Assembly: GCF_029392895.1 (NCBI RefSeq)
Contig: NZ_CP114200.1
Coordinates: 4,867,001-4,931,000 of the forward strand
DNA length: 64,000 nt
From: Streptomyces sp. 71268
GTDB taxonomy: Bacteria > Actinomycetota > Actinomycetes > Streptomycetales > Streptomycetaceae
Direction: 5' to 3'
Under the pieces are notes generated by a model. The model was not told the DNA's origin. It ran no database searches and worked only from the letters and a program-made list of their open reading frames with translations. Position numbers and translations under genes: made by a program. Below, piece after piece: positions 26,428-35,473 of this stretch (positions within the stretch are counted from its first letter, which is position 1; each line of letters opens with the position of its first letter).

Positions 26428-27065
26428 GCGGTGGCCCGCCGTCCGGCGAGCAACCGGTCGGTGCCGGTCGCCGCGCCCCAGACCGCGACCAGCGCGGCCA
26501 GCGGGGTGAGCGCCAGGTAGCCCAGGGCGGTGGCGACCTCGCCGTCGTGGACGAGGCGTTCCACGTCCACGGCGTACGTGGAGAAGGTGGTGAACCCGCC
26601 GAGCACCCCGGTGGCGACGAAGGGTCGTACGAGCGGGGGCGCCTGCCACGCCTCCTGGAGGACGACGAGGAAGACGCCGATGAGCGCGCAGCCGACGACG
26701 TTCACGCACAGCGTCGTCCACGGGAAGGCGGCCGGCTCCGTGGGCCAGAGCAGCCCGGCGCCGTAGCGGGCGCTGGCACCGAGCGCGCCGCCGGCGGCGA
26801 CCACCGCGAGCACCCGCCACCGGCTGCCCGTCCTCGGCCGGCCGAGGAACGGGGGCAGCGGGGCCGGCTCGCCGGCCGCCCGCGCGCCGTGCGGGGCGGC
26901 CGGCGGGCGCGGCTCGGCGGGCGGCGGCGTGTCCGGGGTGCCGGGGCGGGCGGCGTCCGGAGCCGAGGCCGAGCCCGGGTCTGGGGCCGGGTTCGGGGCC
27001 GGGGTGTGTTCGGGGTCTGGGTCGGGGCCGGGGCCGTTCGTCGTCGGGTGGTGGGGGTCGGGCAC
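26424..27065 (-). CDS. crcB: Fluoride channel subunit CrcB (first copy, with long N-terminal extension)
   Basis: A 213-residue protein. Residues 1-90 are a disordered Pro/Asp/Ala-rich extension, followed by a Fluc domain of normal size ([50 protein letters not shown]). GTG at 27065 is chosen because AGGAG lies seven bases upstream. The extension is not known from Fluc channels and faces the cytoplasm if topology is conserved. Partner of the coupled second copy. No fluoride riboswitch was recognised upstream. Confidence 0.85.
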   Translation of the reverse strand: MPDPHHPTTNGPGPDPDPEHTPAPNPAPDPGSASAPDAARPGTPDTPPPAEPRPPAAPHGARAAGEPAPLPPFLGRPRTGSRWRVLAVVAAGGALGASARYGAGLLWPTEPAAFPWTTLCVNVVGCALIGVFLVVLQEAWQAPPLVRPFVATGVLGGFTTFSTYAVDVERLVHDGEVATALGYLALTPLAALVAVWGAATGTDRLLAGRRATA

Positions 27066-27906
27066 GAGCGGTCTCCTACGCGTCGGGCGAAGCGCCCTGG
27101 CCTGGGCTGCGGTACCAGTGTCGGCGCGGCGCGGGCCGTGGTCCGGACGGGGCCCGGCGCGCGGCGGCGCGTCGGGCCCCGTCCGGAGCCCGGTCGCGGG
27201 CCGGTGGGCGAAGGGCTGGTCCGGCGGGCCTGCTGGCTCGGCGGCGACCTCGGCGTTGCCGGCGTCCCGGCGTCCCGGCGACGTGGGCGGTGCGCGGGTG
27301 ATCGGGGCGGGCCCGTGGGTGTGGTCTCGCGCGGGTGGGGGCGGAATCGCGCCACCGGTGGTCGGCGGAGGTTGACCGGGGGCGGGTAAGGATTCCGTAA
27401 CTGACACACACTTGCCAATCGGGCGATGCGGCTGTCCACAACCGGACAAGTGACCGGCGCCAGCTCGCTCGGTGTAGCGACGCGTGTGCGTCGTGTGGAG
27501 GAAGTGGCGTCGAGAGGCGCACGTTTCGGCCGGCGCCGGCAGTTTGCTGTCAAGCGCGTTGCGCCGTCGGGGCAACCCCGTGACGGACCCGGTACACAAC
27601 GCGGTCTTTGCCTTTTCTTTGCCTCTTGGGGTGCGTTGACTGGGTCGCGGCCAGCGAACTAATCTCGCGGCGCAGTGGGTGGGTCATTCCAGCCACGGGA
27701 AATGCACACCGGCTCATGAGCGAAGTTCGTGAGTGAAGAACGAGTGGCGCACAGGTGGACGCGGCGTCGGGGGAGAACAGCGAACCCGTCACCGCATTTT
27801 CCGACAACCGAATCTTTCGATAACGCGACTGATTCGCTCCACCTGTGTGTTCGAAGCGTTGACGACACGTTCGGGAACGCCGCGCCGCGCATCGCATGGG
27901 GGAGTC
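27066..27906. other. Gene-free divergent region between crcB pair and LuxR-type regulator
   Basis: About 840 bases. The left 300 bases are GC-rich without coding evidence. From 27395 to 27900 the sequence is clearly less GC-rich, with T-rich patches (27607-27630) and the promoter at 27636-27665. The leader between that promoter and the next start is about 235 bases long, which is unusual and leaves room for a regulatory RNA element or small peptide that I could not identify. Confidence 0.55.
27636..27665 (+). promoter_or_regulatory. Sigma-70-type promoter
   Basis: TTGACT (27636-27641), an 18-base spacer and TAATCT (27660-27665). A near-consensus HrdB promoter reading toward the first PLD-like/LuxR regulator. 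Confidence 0.7.
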
Positions 27907-29619
27907 ATGGCAGAACTGGCGACGATGTCACAGAGCACGGATACGAGCCCGCATACGAATCCACTGACCCAGCCGCATCCGGACCCATCCGCCCACTCAG
28001 ATCCACCCGCACCGCCCGCCGAGCGGAAAGGCCCGCTGGCGAATCCCGTAAGGGCTTCGTTCACCAACGCGCTGGGAGTGCGGCACAACGCGTCATCCGC
28101 CCGCCCGGTCGGTCTTCCGGATACGGGACAGGGCGGCCGCCCGGAAATACCGGCACGCCATCGGACACCGGCCGCCGCGCATTCCGCGCGATACGCGACG
28201 CGGGATTCCGCGACGAGATCCGTGGTGCCGGGCGCGGCGGATTCCGTACGCGAAAACGAGCACGGCCACCTGGACGGGGGACGGGGGACGGCCCCCGGCG
28301 GACCGGCGGGGGCGAGGTGGGGAGCGCGGACCGCTACGGGGGGCGGCCCGGGCGACCCCCTCGCCCCCGTGGCGGGCGCGCCCACACGCGACGCCACCGC
28401 GCCGGACGCTCCACCGCAGGGCCCACCGCGCGACGGCGTCCCGCAGCAGGGTCTGCCGCCGCAGCACGGCGTTCCGCAGCAGGGCGGTCCCGCGTGGCGC
28501 GGCGCGGCCGGCGCGCGGCGCGCGGCGAGTGGCGCGGAGCGGGAGGCCGCGGGCGCCGCGTACGCCTACCCGGCCGACGTGCGGCAGCGGCCCGACGACG
28601 CGCCCCGCGAGCACGCGGAACGCGCCCGCGCCGACGGCCCACGGGCCGGCGCCGTACGCCACGGCGGGGCGTGGCCCGGCGGCGTACGGGGCGGCGACGG
28701 GTGGGCCGGGGAGGTACGGGGCGGCGACGGGGGCCGGGCGGGCCTCGGCTGGGCCGACCCCGGGCAGGCGGGGCGGAGCGCGCCCGCGTGGGGCCCGGAC
28801 GGGTCGCGCGAACCGGGCGGCCGGCCCGACGCCGGGTTGTCCGACGGCGGCGAGGGCACTGAGGGCGACGAGGCGGGCGGTACGGACGCGGTGGAGCACG
28901 CGTTGCGGCAGGTCTGCGAACTCATCGAGTCGGCCGTCAGCCTGCACCGCCGCCGCTGCGAGCAGCCCGCCGCCGTGGTGGTCGCCGACGACGGGCCCGC
29001 GGCCCGCCGCACCGTGCACCAACTGATCGCCCAGGCCCGGCACGGCGTGAGCGTCATCGTGTCGAGCTGCCCGGACCAGGCGCAGTCGCTCGCACCGCTC
29101 CTCGACCAGCTCGCCGGCGTGGCGAACCGGGGCGTGGCGGTGCGCGTCCTGTGCGCGGCGGACGCGCTGGAGACGCCGGGCGTCGCGACCGCCGTGCGGC
29201 GCGGCCTGGCCGGCCACGAGGTGCGGGTGGAGACGGGCGACCTCCAGGGCGGGGTGATCGTGGACGGCCAGACGGCCTTCGTCCACGCGGGCCCCGGGCA
29301 GCCGGGCCGGTACGCCTCGGTGATCGAGGACCCGGCGTCCGTACGCGTCCTCGACCTGATGTTCGCCGCCGCCTGGCGCACCGCGATGCCGATGGCCGAG
29401 CACCTACGGCTGGCCGACCGGCTGCGGACCGACTCCGTGCGTAAGATCCTGGACCGGCTGCGCGCCGGTCGCACCGACGACGTGGCGGCCCGGGAGATCC
29501 AGGTCTCGCTGCGCACCTACCGCCGCCACGTCGCCGCCATCATGCGCGACGTGGGCGCCAACTCCCGTTTCCAGGCGGGTGTTCGGGCGTACGAACTCGG
29601 GCTGCTGGGCCCGGCCTGA
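27907..29619 (+). CDS. LuxR-type regulator with PLD-like sensor core and long disordered N-terminus
   Basis: A 570-residue protein. Residues 1-310 are disordered, Pro/Gly/Arg/Ala-rich. About 320-490 form an alpha/beta region (VEHALRQVCELIESAVSLHR, VSVIVSSCPDQAQ, VAVRVLCAADALETPG, GGVIVDGQTAFVHAGP) like the PLD-type sensor fold of TrmB-like regulators. About 505-565 is a LuxR-like HTH (RAGRTDDVAAREIQVSLRTYR, RHVAAIMRDVGANSRFQAGV). It probably binds DNA as a dimer and senses an unknown ligand. GGGGGAG precedes the ATG. A related gene follows in tandem. Confidence 0.75.
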   Translation: MAELATMSQSTDTSPHTNPLTQPHPDPSAHSDPPAPPAERKGPLANPVRASFTNALGVRHNASSARPVGLPDTGQGGRPEIPARHRTPAAAHSARYATRDSATRSVVPGAADSVRENEHGHLDGGRGTAPGGPAGARWGARTATGGGPGDPLAPVAGAPTRDATAPDAPPQGPPRDGVPQQGLPPQHGVPQQGGPAWRGAAGARRAASGAEREAAGAAYAYPADVRQRPDDAPREHAERARADGPRAGAVRHGGAWPGGVRGGDGWAGEVRGGDGGRAGLGWADPGQAGRSAPAWGPDGSREPGGRPDAGLSDGGEGTEGDEAGGTDAVEHALRQVCELIESAVSLHRRRCEQPAAVVVADDGPAARRTVHQLIAQARHGVSVIVSSCPDQAQSLAPLLDQLAGVANRGVAVRVLCAADALETPGVATAVRRGLAGHEVRVETGDLQGGVIVDGQTAFVHAGPGQPGRYASVIEDPASVRVLDLMFAAAWRTAMPMAEHLRLADRLRTDSVRKILDRLRAGRTDDVAAREIQVSLRTYRRHVAAIMRDVGANSRFQAGVRAYELGLLGPA

Positions 29620-29872
29620 GCGGCCGCCCGAGAGGGCCGGTCGCGGTGGGATCAGCGGGAGTGGGAACAGCCGGAGAGGGGCCAGCGGGAAGGGGCCGGA
29701 CGGGTTCGGCCCGCGAAACCAGAGAGGAACCCGAGAGGCGGCGGTGTTCGCCCGCCGACGACGGCCGAACACGCCGCGTCGGCGGAGCCGCCGGACGCCC
29801 GTGCCGCGATTGCCGGCCGACGGGCCGCCGGTATCGCGTGACAGCGCGCCGAACGGGGTGGAATTCACGGGG

Positions 29873-30898
29873 GTGAATGAGTTGAGGGAATTCGTACACG
29901 CCGCGACCAGCGCGAGTAATCCACCGACCGAGGACGACATTGCGCAGGAACTCCTCGCGGTGCGGGCGCTCGTCGAGTCGACGGTGGTGAAGCACCGGGA
30001 CCGGCAGTCCCGCAATTCGTGGGTGGCGACGGTCGGAAGCCAGGAGAACGACATTTTGGTGACCGCCAGGAAGCTGTTCGGCGAGGCGCGGGAAAGCGTG
30101 GACATCGTCCTCGCGGGAGACGCGGGGCACGCTCAGGTGCTGTACTCCGCGCTGGGCGACTGGCTGTCGGCGCAGGGCGGCGACGGCCGCTCCGTGGACG
30201 AGGCCCGCGCGGCGGCTCGAAGCGGAACCGCCGGCACCGTGGCCGGTTCTCGTGCCCAGCCCGACACCGACGCCGCGGGGGGCGCCGGCCGGGGGCAGGG
30301 CGCGGGTCGGCGCGCGGTGCGGGCCCGGTTGCTGTGCGCGCCGGGCGCGTTGGACCGGCAGTTCGTGCAGCGGCACGCCGGCGGGCCGGTGCCGCTGGAG
30401 GTCCGGGTGGCCCGTATCCCGCTGCTCGCGGCCGTCGTGGTCGACGGTCGGGCGGCACTGGTCTGCGCGGACGCGGCGGTCGGTCGACGGGCGTCGACCA
30501 TCCGCGACCCCGGGGTCATCGAGGCCATGCGGACGCTGTTCACCGGCATCTGGCGCAAGTCGCTGGCCGCCGGCGAACGCCTGGACGACGGCGACCGGAG
30601 CCGCAAGGAGATGCTCCGGCAGATCCTGGAGTGGCTGCGCCTGGGCGTCACCGACGAGGTGGCCGCGCGCGAACTGTCGGTCTCGGTGCGTACGTACCGG
30701 CGCTACGTGGCGGAGATGATGTCCCTGCTCGGCGCCGACTCCCGGTTCCAGGCGGGCGTCCGGGCGGCCGAACTGGGCCTGCTGCCAGCGGCCCCCGCCG
30801 CCCCCTCGCCCTCGCCCCAGGGCCCGACCCCGACCCCGGCCTCGGCCCCGGCCTCGGCTCCAACTCCGGCCCCGTCGCCGGTGCCTGAGCTGCGCTGA
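29873..30898 (+). CDS. Second LuxR-type regulator with PLD-like sensor core
   Basis: A 341-residue paralogue of the preceding protein, without its giant N-terminal tail. The core runs from about residue 10 (LREFVHAATSASNPPTEDD) to 240, with VDIVLAGDAGHAQVLYSALG and RARLLCAPGALD. The HTH is LRLGVTDEVAARELSVSVRT, then YRRYVAEMMSLLGADSRFQA, highly similar to that of the neighbour. The C-terminus is a Pro/Ser/Thr tail. GTG at 29873 is the best-fitting start but is uncertain (GTG at 29861 also possible). The gap to the first gene is 253 bases. Confidence 0.7.
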   Translation: MNELREFVHAATSASNPPTEDDIAQELLAVRALVESTVVKHRDRQSRNSWVATVGSQENDILVTARKLFGEARESVDIVLAGDAGHAQVLYSALGDWLSAQGGDGRSVDEARAAARSGTAGTVAGSRAQPDTDAAGGAGRGQGAGRRAVRARLLCAPGALDRQFVQRHAGGPVPLEVRVARIPLLAAVVVDGRAALVCADAAVGRRASTIRDPGVIEAMRTLFTGIWRKSLAAGERLDDGDRSRKEMLRQILEWLRLGVTDEVAARELSVSVRTYRRYVAEMMSLLGADSRFQAGVRAAELGLLPAAPAAPSPSPQGPTPTPASAPASAPTPAPSPVPELR

Positions 30899-31530
30899 AC
30901 GGGGCGCCGCCGTACGCCCGCACCGCCGACACCGTCCGGACCGACCGTGTCGCCCATGGCGCCGCACGCCTGGTGGCAGCCGCCCGGTGGCAACCGCACG
31001 GTGGCAGCCGCTCGATGGCAGTCGCCCGGTGGCAGCCGCCCCGGGCGCGTGGGAGGCGCGGGCGGTGGGGTGGGCGTACGGGGCGTGCGGGGCGCATGGC
31101 ATCCGGTGCCGCGAGCGGGGCGTGATGCGCGGCGGGGGCATACGGGGGCGGTGGGCTCGGAGGGGGCGAGTGGCGGCAGGCGGGGGACCTGTTGCCGAGA
31201 ACAGCCGTTTGGGTTGAGCGGGGGCCGAATGCGCCGAAAGGCAAACTATTGCTGGTGTCCCGTTGGGGCTGGCAGCTTCCTGTAGTGGTCATTGCGGGTG
31301 TTCGATCCGGGCGGATAGACATGTCCGTGGGAATTGGAATCCGCGCCAACTAAGGATGATGAATCCCACCGGTGGCAACTCCTCCCGGAGCGCCAGCGGT
31401 GGCGGAGGGTCGGCAGTCTTCCCCCAGTCCCGTCGGACCTCCGCCCGTTATCGCTCGACATCCGCAACGAAGCCGTGGTTGTGGACGGTCCCGGCACACC
31501 GCGGGGCCGGTCCGATGAGGAGACACACGC
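30899..31530. other. Gene-free region with 14-bp repeats before the IclR gene
   Basis: About 630 bases. It contains the five 14-bp repeats at 30971-31040 and, from 31230 on, less GC-rich sequence likely to hold the IclR promoter. No gene is supported. Confidence 0.55.
30971..31040. repeat. Five 14-bp tandem repeats
   Basis: Consecutive units of CGGTGGCAGCCGCC with a few changes (30971-30984, 30985-30998, 30999-31012, 31013-31026, 31027-31040). Noncoding. The unit core GGTGGCA recurs near 31372. Confidence 0.9.
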
Positions 31531-32289
31531 ATGACGACGACTAGTCCGGAGAAGGCGCTGGCCCCTGAGCAACCGCTCAGCGGCGTCGGTGTCCTCGACA
31601 AAGCCTCACTACTGCTGGGGGTCCTGGAGGCCGGCCCGGCCTCGTTAACGAGGCTCGTGGCCGACACCGGTCTCAAACGCCCGACGGCCCACCGGCTGGT
31701 GCTCGCGCTGGAGCGGTTGCGGCTGCTGGCACGGGACAAGCACGGGCGGTTCATCCTGGGACCGCGACTGGGGGTGATGGCCGTACAGGCCTGCCAGGAC
31801 CGGCTGTTGACGGTGGCCAATCCGGTCCTGGCCGAACTGCGCGACGTGACCGGGGCCAACGCCCGCCTCTACCGTCGCCGCGGCAACCTGCGCATCTGCG
31901 TCGCCGCGGCCCCCGCTCCGTCCTACGACACGTCGGGCCCCTACGACTCGGTACCCGTCGGCGCGGCGTTCCCGATGAACGCCGGCCCCACCTCGCAGGT
32001 GTTGCTCGCCTGGGAGGAGCCGGAGGTGCTGCACGAGATGCTGCGCGGGTCGCGGTTCACCGCCGCCTCCCTCTCCAGCGTGCGGCGGCAGGGCTGGGCG
32101 CAGAGCATCGACGTCCGCAAGCGCGAGGGCGCCGAGGTCGCGGCGCCGGTGTACGGTCCGGGCGGCCGGGTGGTCGCGGCGCTCTCCGCGTACTGGCCCG
32201 GCAACCGGATGCCGAGCAGCGCCGGCCGGATGCACGTGAGCGAGCTGGTGGACGCGGCGGTACGGATCGGGCGCGGCTTCCCGGAGTGA
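31531..32289 (+). CDS. IclR family regulator (NdgR-like)
   Basis: A 252-residue regulator. The N-terminal winged HTH covers about residues 20-80 (ASLTRLVADTGLKRPTAHRL, VLALERLRLLARDKHGRFIL). The IclR effector domain follows with AQLYRR-like NARLYRRRGNLRICVAAAPA, FPMNAGPTSQVLLAWEEPE and RRQGWAQSIDVRKREGAEVA. It resembles the NdgR group of amino-acid-metabolism regulators but is not next to leuCD. Codon 39 (31645-31647) is TTA, so it is probably bldA-dependent. Strong ribosome site GAGGAG. The next gene is a peptidase that it may control. Confidence 0.85.
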   Translation: MTTTSPEKALAPEQPLSGVGVLDKASLLLGVLEAGPASLTRLVADTGLKRPTAHRLVLALERLRLLARDKHGRFILGPRLGVMAVQACQDRLLTVANPVLAELRDVTGANARLYRRRGNLRICVAAAPAPSYDTSGPYDSVPVGAAFPMNAGPTSQVLLAWEEPEVLHEMLRGSRFTAASLSSVRRQGWAQSIDVRKREGAEVAAPVYGPGGRVVAALSAYWPGNRMPSSAGRMHVSELVDAAVRIGRGFPE

Positions 32290-32708
32290 ACGGCTCCCGG
32301 TAGGTGGCCGCGTGGGTGACCCGCGCCGGTGGACGCGCCGGCGCGCGGGGGCGTCGCGGCGCGCGGTAGGGGCGTGTACGTCGCCGGGCGTTGGGGTGTC
32401 GGGGCGTACTGGCGCCGAGGGGCGTGGGGGCGTGCTCCCGCCGGGGGTCGCCGGGGCGTGCTCGCGGCGGGGGTACGGATGCCGGGGCGCGTCCGCGCCG
32501 AGGGGCCGGGTGCCGGGTGGGTGTGTGCCGGGTGTGCGGCCGTCGGCTCGCCGGTCGGGCCCCCCGCGTCCTCTCGCGAGGCGGGGCCGGCTGCGCGATG
32601 CTGAGCTGACCCGGCACCGGCCGGCACCAGCCGCCGCCGACCGCCACGGCCCCGCTCGGAGGGGCGTCACCAGCCGCCGACCGCCACCGCCCCGCCCGGA
32701 GGAGAGAC
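32290..32708. other. Gene-free repetitive gap before the M24 peptidase gene
   Basis: About 420 bases. The first part (32370-32520) holds degenerate repeats around GGGGCGTGCTCGCGGCGGGG. The last 80 bases are a duplicated leader (see separate entry). Confidence 0.55.
32625..32702 (+). repeat. Direct duplication of the M24 peptidase leader
   Basis: About 38 bases (32625-32663) are repeated at 32668-32702 with small changes and one missing CCG. Both copies end in GGAGG; only the second copy is positioned as a ribosome site for the ATG at 32709. Confidence 0.8.
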
Positions 32709-33842
32709 ATGCCCGAAGCCGCCGACCAGCCGGCGCCCATCACCCGCGAGGACTACGCCGCCCGGATGGCCAGGGCCGGTCGGGCGGCGCTCGACGCGGG
32801 CCTCGCCGGGCTGATCGTCACCCCGGGGCCCGACCTGACCCACCTGTGCGGCTACCACGACGTGACGCCGAGCGAGCGGCTGACCGCCCTGGTCATCACC
32901 CCGGACCGGCCGCCGCGCCTGCTCGTGCCGGCGCTTGAGCGCGCCAACGCCGCGAACGCCGTCGGCGCGGGCGCGGTCGAACTGGTCAGTTGGACCGACG
33001 GCGACGACCCGTACGAGACCGCCGGCACGCTCCTCGACCCGCGCGGCCGGTACGGCATCGCCGACTCCGCCTGGGCCCTGCACCTGCTCGCCCTGCGACG
33101 CGCCCGCCCCGACACGACGTACGACTCGCTCACCGCCGTGCTGCCGATGCTGCGCGCGGTCAAGGACGAGCACGAGGTGCGGCGGCTGGCCGCGGCCGGC
33201 GCGGCGGCGGACGCCGTGTACGAGGAGATTTCGGCGGCGCGCTTCGCCGGCCGCCGGGAGCTGGACGTCGCCGCCGACCTGGCCGACCTGCTGCGCGCGC
33301 ACGGCCACAGCCAGGTCGACTTCACCATCGTCGGGTCGGGGCCGAACGGCGCGAGCCCGCACCACGAGGCGGGCGAGCGGGTGATCGAGGACGGCGACAT
33401 GGTCGTGCTCGACTTCGGCGGCCTGAAGGACGGTTACGGCTCCGACACCACGCGCACCGTGCACGTGGGCGAGCCGACGCCCGAGGAGCGCAAGGTGCAC
33501 GACGTCGTGCGCGAGGCGCAGCAGGCCGCGTTCGAGGCGGTGCGCCCCGGGGTCGCCTGTCAGGAGATCGACCGGGTGGCCCGCCGGGTCATCACCGAGG
33601 CCGGCTACGGCGAGTACTTCATCCACCGGGTCGGCCACGGCATCGGCGTCACCACGCACGAGCCGCCGTACCTGGTCGAGGGCGAGCACCTGCCGCTGGT
33701 GCCGGGCATGTGCTTCTCGATCGAGCCGGGCATCTACCTGCGCGGCCGGTTCGGCGTCCGCGTCGAGGACATCGTCACCTGCACGGAGACCGGCGGCCGA
33801 CGGCTCAACAACACCTCGCACGCGCTGCGGTACGTGGACTGA
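32709..33842 (+). CDS. Xaa-Pro aminopeptidase-like M24 peptidase
   Basis: A 377-residue protein. An N-terminal creatinase-like domain (1-150) is followed by a pita-bread M24 domain (about 155-375). The five metal ligands are all present: Asp in MVVLDFGG, Asp in GYGSDTTRT, His in HRVGHGIG, Glu in FSIEPGIY and Glu in GVRVEDIV. It should be a cytoplasmic di-manganese/cobalt enzyme removing residues before proline. GGAGGAGA precedes the ATG. Preceded by an IclR regulator in the same direction. Confidence 0.92.
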   Translation: MPEAADQPAPITREDYAARMARAGRAALDAGLAGLIVTPGPDLTHLCGYHDVTPSERLTALVITPDRPPRLLVPALERANAANAVGAGAVELVSWTDGDDPYETAGTLLDPRGRYGIADSAWALHLLALRRARPDTTYDSLTAVLPMLRAVKDEHEVRRLAAAGAAADAVYEEISAARFAGRRELDVAADLADLLRAHGHSQVDFTIVGSGPNGASPHHEAGERVIEDGDMVVLDFGGLKDGYGSDTTRTVHVGEPTPEERKVHDVVREAQQAAFEAVRPGVACQEIDRVARRVITEAGYGEYFIHRVGHGIGVTTHEPPYLVEGEHLPLVPGMCFSIEPGIYLRGRFGVRVEDIVTCTETGGRRLNNTSHALRYVD

Positions 33843-33843
33843 G

Positions 33844-33903
33844 ACCCGTCCTCGCCCGACGATCGCGGCGAAGGCGGCGAACCAGCGGCGGACGAGGACG
33901 GGT
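33844..33903 (+). terminator. Terminator after the M24 peptidase
   Basis: Perfect 11-bp arms ACCCGTCCTCG / CGAGGACGGGT (33844-33854 / 33893-33903), two bases after the stop, with a 38-base loop that can fold further. Confidence 0.6.
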
Positions 33904-33952
33904 GCCTGCTTGACTTGTGGCCCGTTCGGTCGTCCGCCACCGGGAGATTCGC

Positions 33953-34351
33953 ATGCGCCGCACGCTCACCGTGCTTGTCCTGGCCGTGGCCCTGTTACTG
34001 GCCGGGTGTTCCGAGGAGTCGTCCCCGGAGCCGATCGAGGGGGAGTGGGTGGCGGACGGGCCACAGCCGCCCGGGTACTCCGACTTCGCGGACCGGGCCG
34101 TGATCCAGGTGGACGGGAGCGACGAGGCCACGCTCGGTACGCCGCCGGCGAGGCTGTGCGGCGGAGCCGAGGTGGCGGACACGGGCGAGGGCGGGGACGG
34201 CAAGCGGGAGTACCGGCTCGCGTTCGGCTCACCGTGTGTGTCGGCCAACGTCCCGACCAGCCTGGAGATCGTGGTCGACGGGGACACGCTGGAGGCCGTC
34301 CCCGCCGGCCCGCCGGGCGCGAAGACTTTCCGTTTCCGGCGTGCTGTCTAG
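33953..34351 (+). CDS. Small lipoprotein of unknown function
   Basis: A 132-residue lipoprotein. The signal peptide has basic MRRT, a hydrophobic core and lipobox LLAGC with lipidated Cys19. The mature part is acidic, with two further cysteines (about 69 and 95) that may form a disulfide. No known domain. Codon 15 (33995-33997), inside the signal peptide, is TTA, so bldA dependence is expected. ATG at 33953 is chosen by GGAG upstream and by the signal peptide; an in-frame GTG or ATG further left would spoil the signal sequence. Confidence 0.75.
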   Translation: MRRTLTVLVLAVALLLAGCSEESSPEPIEGEWVADGPQPPGYSDFADRAVIQVDGSDEATLGTPPARLCGGAEVADTGEGGDGKREYRLAFGSPCVSANVPTSLEIVVDGDTLEAVPAGPPGAKTFRFRRAV

Positions 34352-34368
34352 CCGTACCGCCGTACGGC
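34351..34368. terminator. Short hairpin between convergent genes
   Basis: GCCGTAC / GTACGGC (34351-34357 / 34362-34368) with a four-base loop starting on the last base of the lipoprotein stop. Weak but well placed. Confidence 0.4.
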
Positions 34369-34432
34369 CAGCCGTACAGACGTCCAGCCGTACCGCCGGG
34401 CCGCCCCATGCGGTCGTCGGGGCCGTGGCGGG

Positions 34433-35419
34433 TTAGGGGATCAGCACGACCTTGCCCATCGTGCCGCGGGTCTCGATCGCGCGGTGCGCCGCCGCGGCCT
34501 CGGCGAGCGGGAAGCGGTGCACGGCCGGCACCAGGACGCCGGAGGCGGCCAGCGCCATCGAGTCCTCCTCCAGCTTGCGCATCCCGGCCGGGCCGCCGAT
34601 CCGGTCGAGCATCGGCTTGCCGACGACCTGGAGCGAGGTGATGCCGCGCCGCTCCAACTCCGCCTCGCTCAGGTCGAGCGGGCCGCCGGCCCAGCCGTAG
34701 ACGATGTGCCGGCCGCCGGGCCCGAGCAGGTCAACGGCGCCGAGGCCGCGCTCGCCGCCGACGGCGTCGAAGACGATCGTGGCCGCGCGGTCGCCGAGGG
34801 CGGCGCGGGCCCGCTCGGGCCAGTCGGTGGCGTCGTAGTCGAGGGCGATGTCCGCGCCCAGCTCGGCCACCCGCGCCACCTTGGTCGGCCCGCCGGCCAG
34901 GCCCACCACGGTGGCGCCCACGTGCTTCGCGTACTGAGTGAGCAGCGTGCCGATGCCGCCGGCGGCTCCCGTGACCACCACCACGTCGTCGGCGGTGAGG
35001 TCCGCGAAGAGCAGGATGCCCACCGTCGTGCGGCCGGTGCCGATCATGGCGATGGCGTGGTCGAAGGGCAGGTCGTCGGGGAGCGCGTGCAGCTTCTCGG
35101 TGGCGACCACGGCGAGTTCGGCGTAGCCGCCGGGCACCAGGCCGAGGTGTGCCACCACGCGCCGGCCGAGCCACGCGGGGTCCACGCCGTCGCCCAGCCC
35201 GTCGACGGTGCCCGCCACTTCGCGGCCCGGGATCGTCGGCAACTCGGGCAGGTCGTACGGGGCGTTGGGGTCGCCCGAGCGGAAGGTGGTGTCGATGACG
35301 TGCACCCCCGCCGCCTCGACCTTGATCCGCACCTGCCCGGGCGCGGGACGCGGGTCCTCCGTCTGCTCGTACGTGAGGTTCTCGGCGGGCCCGAAGGCGT
35401 GCAGACGAACGGCGTGCAT
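34433..35419 (-). CDS. Quinone oxidoreductase-like zinc-free alcohol dehydrogenase
   Basis: A 328-residue medium-chain dehydrogenase/reductase of the NADPH:quinone reductase group. The N-terminal GroES-like domain (1-120) lacks the cysteine zinc ligands. The NADPH site is VVVTGAAGGIGTLLTQYAKH (about residue 145). It reduces quinones or enals in the cytoplasm. ATG at 35419 is chosen because GGAG lies six bases upstream; an in-frame ATG at 35431 also exists. Its promoter carries a MerR-type palindrome, so induction by electrophiles or oxidants is likely. Confidence 0.88.
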   Translation of the reverse strand: MHAVRLHAFGPAENLTYEQTEDPRPAPGQVRIKVEAAGVHVIDTTFRSGDPNAPYDLPELPTIPGREVAGTVDGLGDGVDPAWLGRRVVAHLGLVPGGYAELAVVATEKLHALPDDLPFDHAIAMIGTGRTTVGILLFADLTADDVVVVTGAAGGIGTLLTQYAKHVGATVVGLAGGPTKVARVAELGADIALDYDATDWPERARAALGDRAATIVFDAVGGERGLGAVDLLGPGGRHIVYGWAGGPLDLSEAELERRGITSLQVVGKPMLDRIGGPAGMRKLEEDSMALAASGVLVPAVHRFPLAEAAAAHRAIETRGTMGKVVLIP

Positions 35420-35473
35420 GGCGATCTCCATCGGTCGGGGCCCCACGGGGCCGCTGTTATGCGACGAGCGTCC

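Noticed and set aside
27066..27400. Fluoride riboswitch before the crcB pair
   Set aside because: I could not find the conserved GGCGATGG / GCTGATGG core of the crcB motif on the minus strand upstream of 27065.
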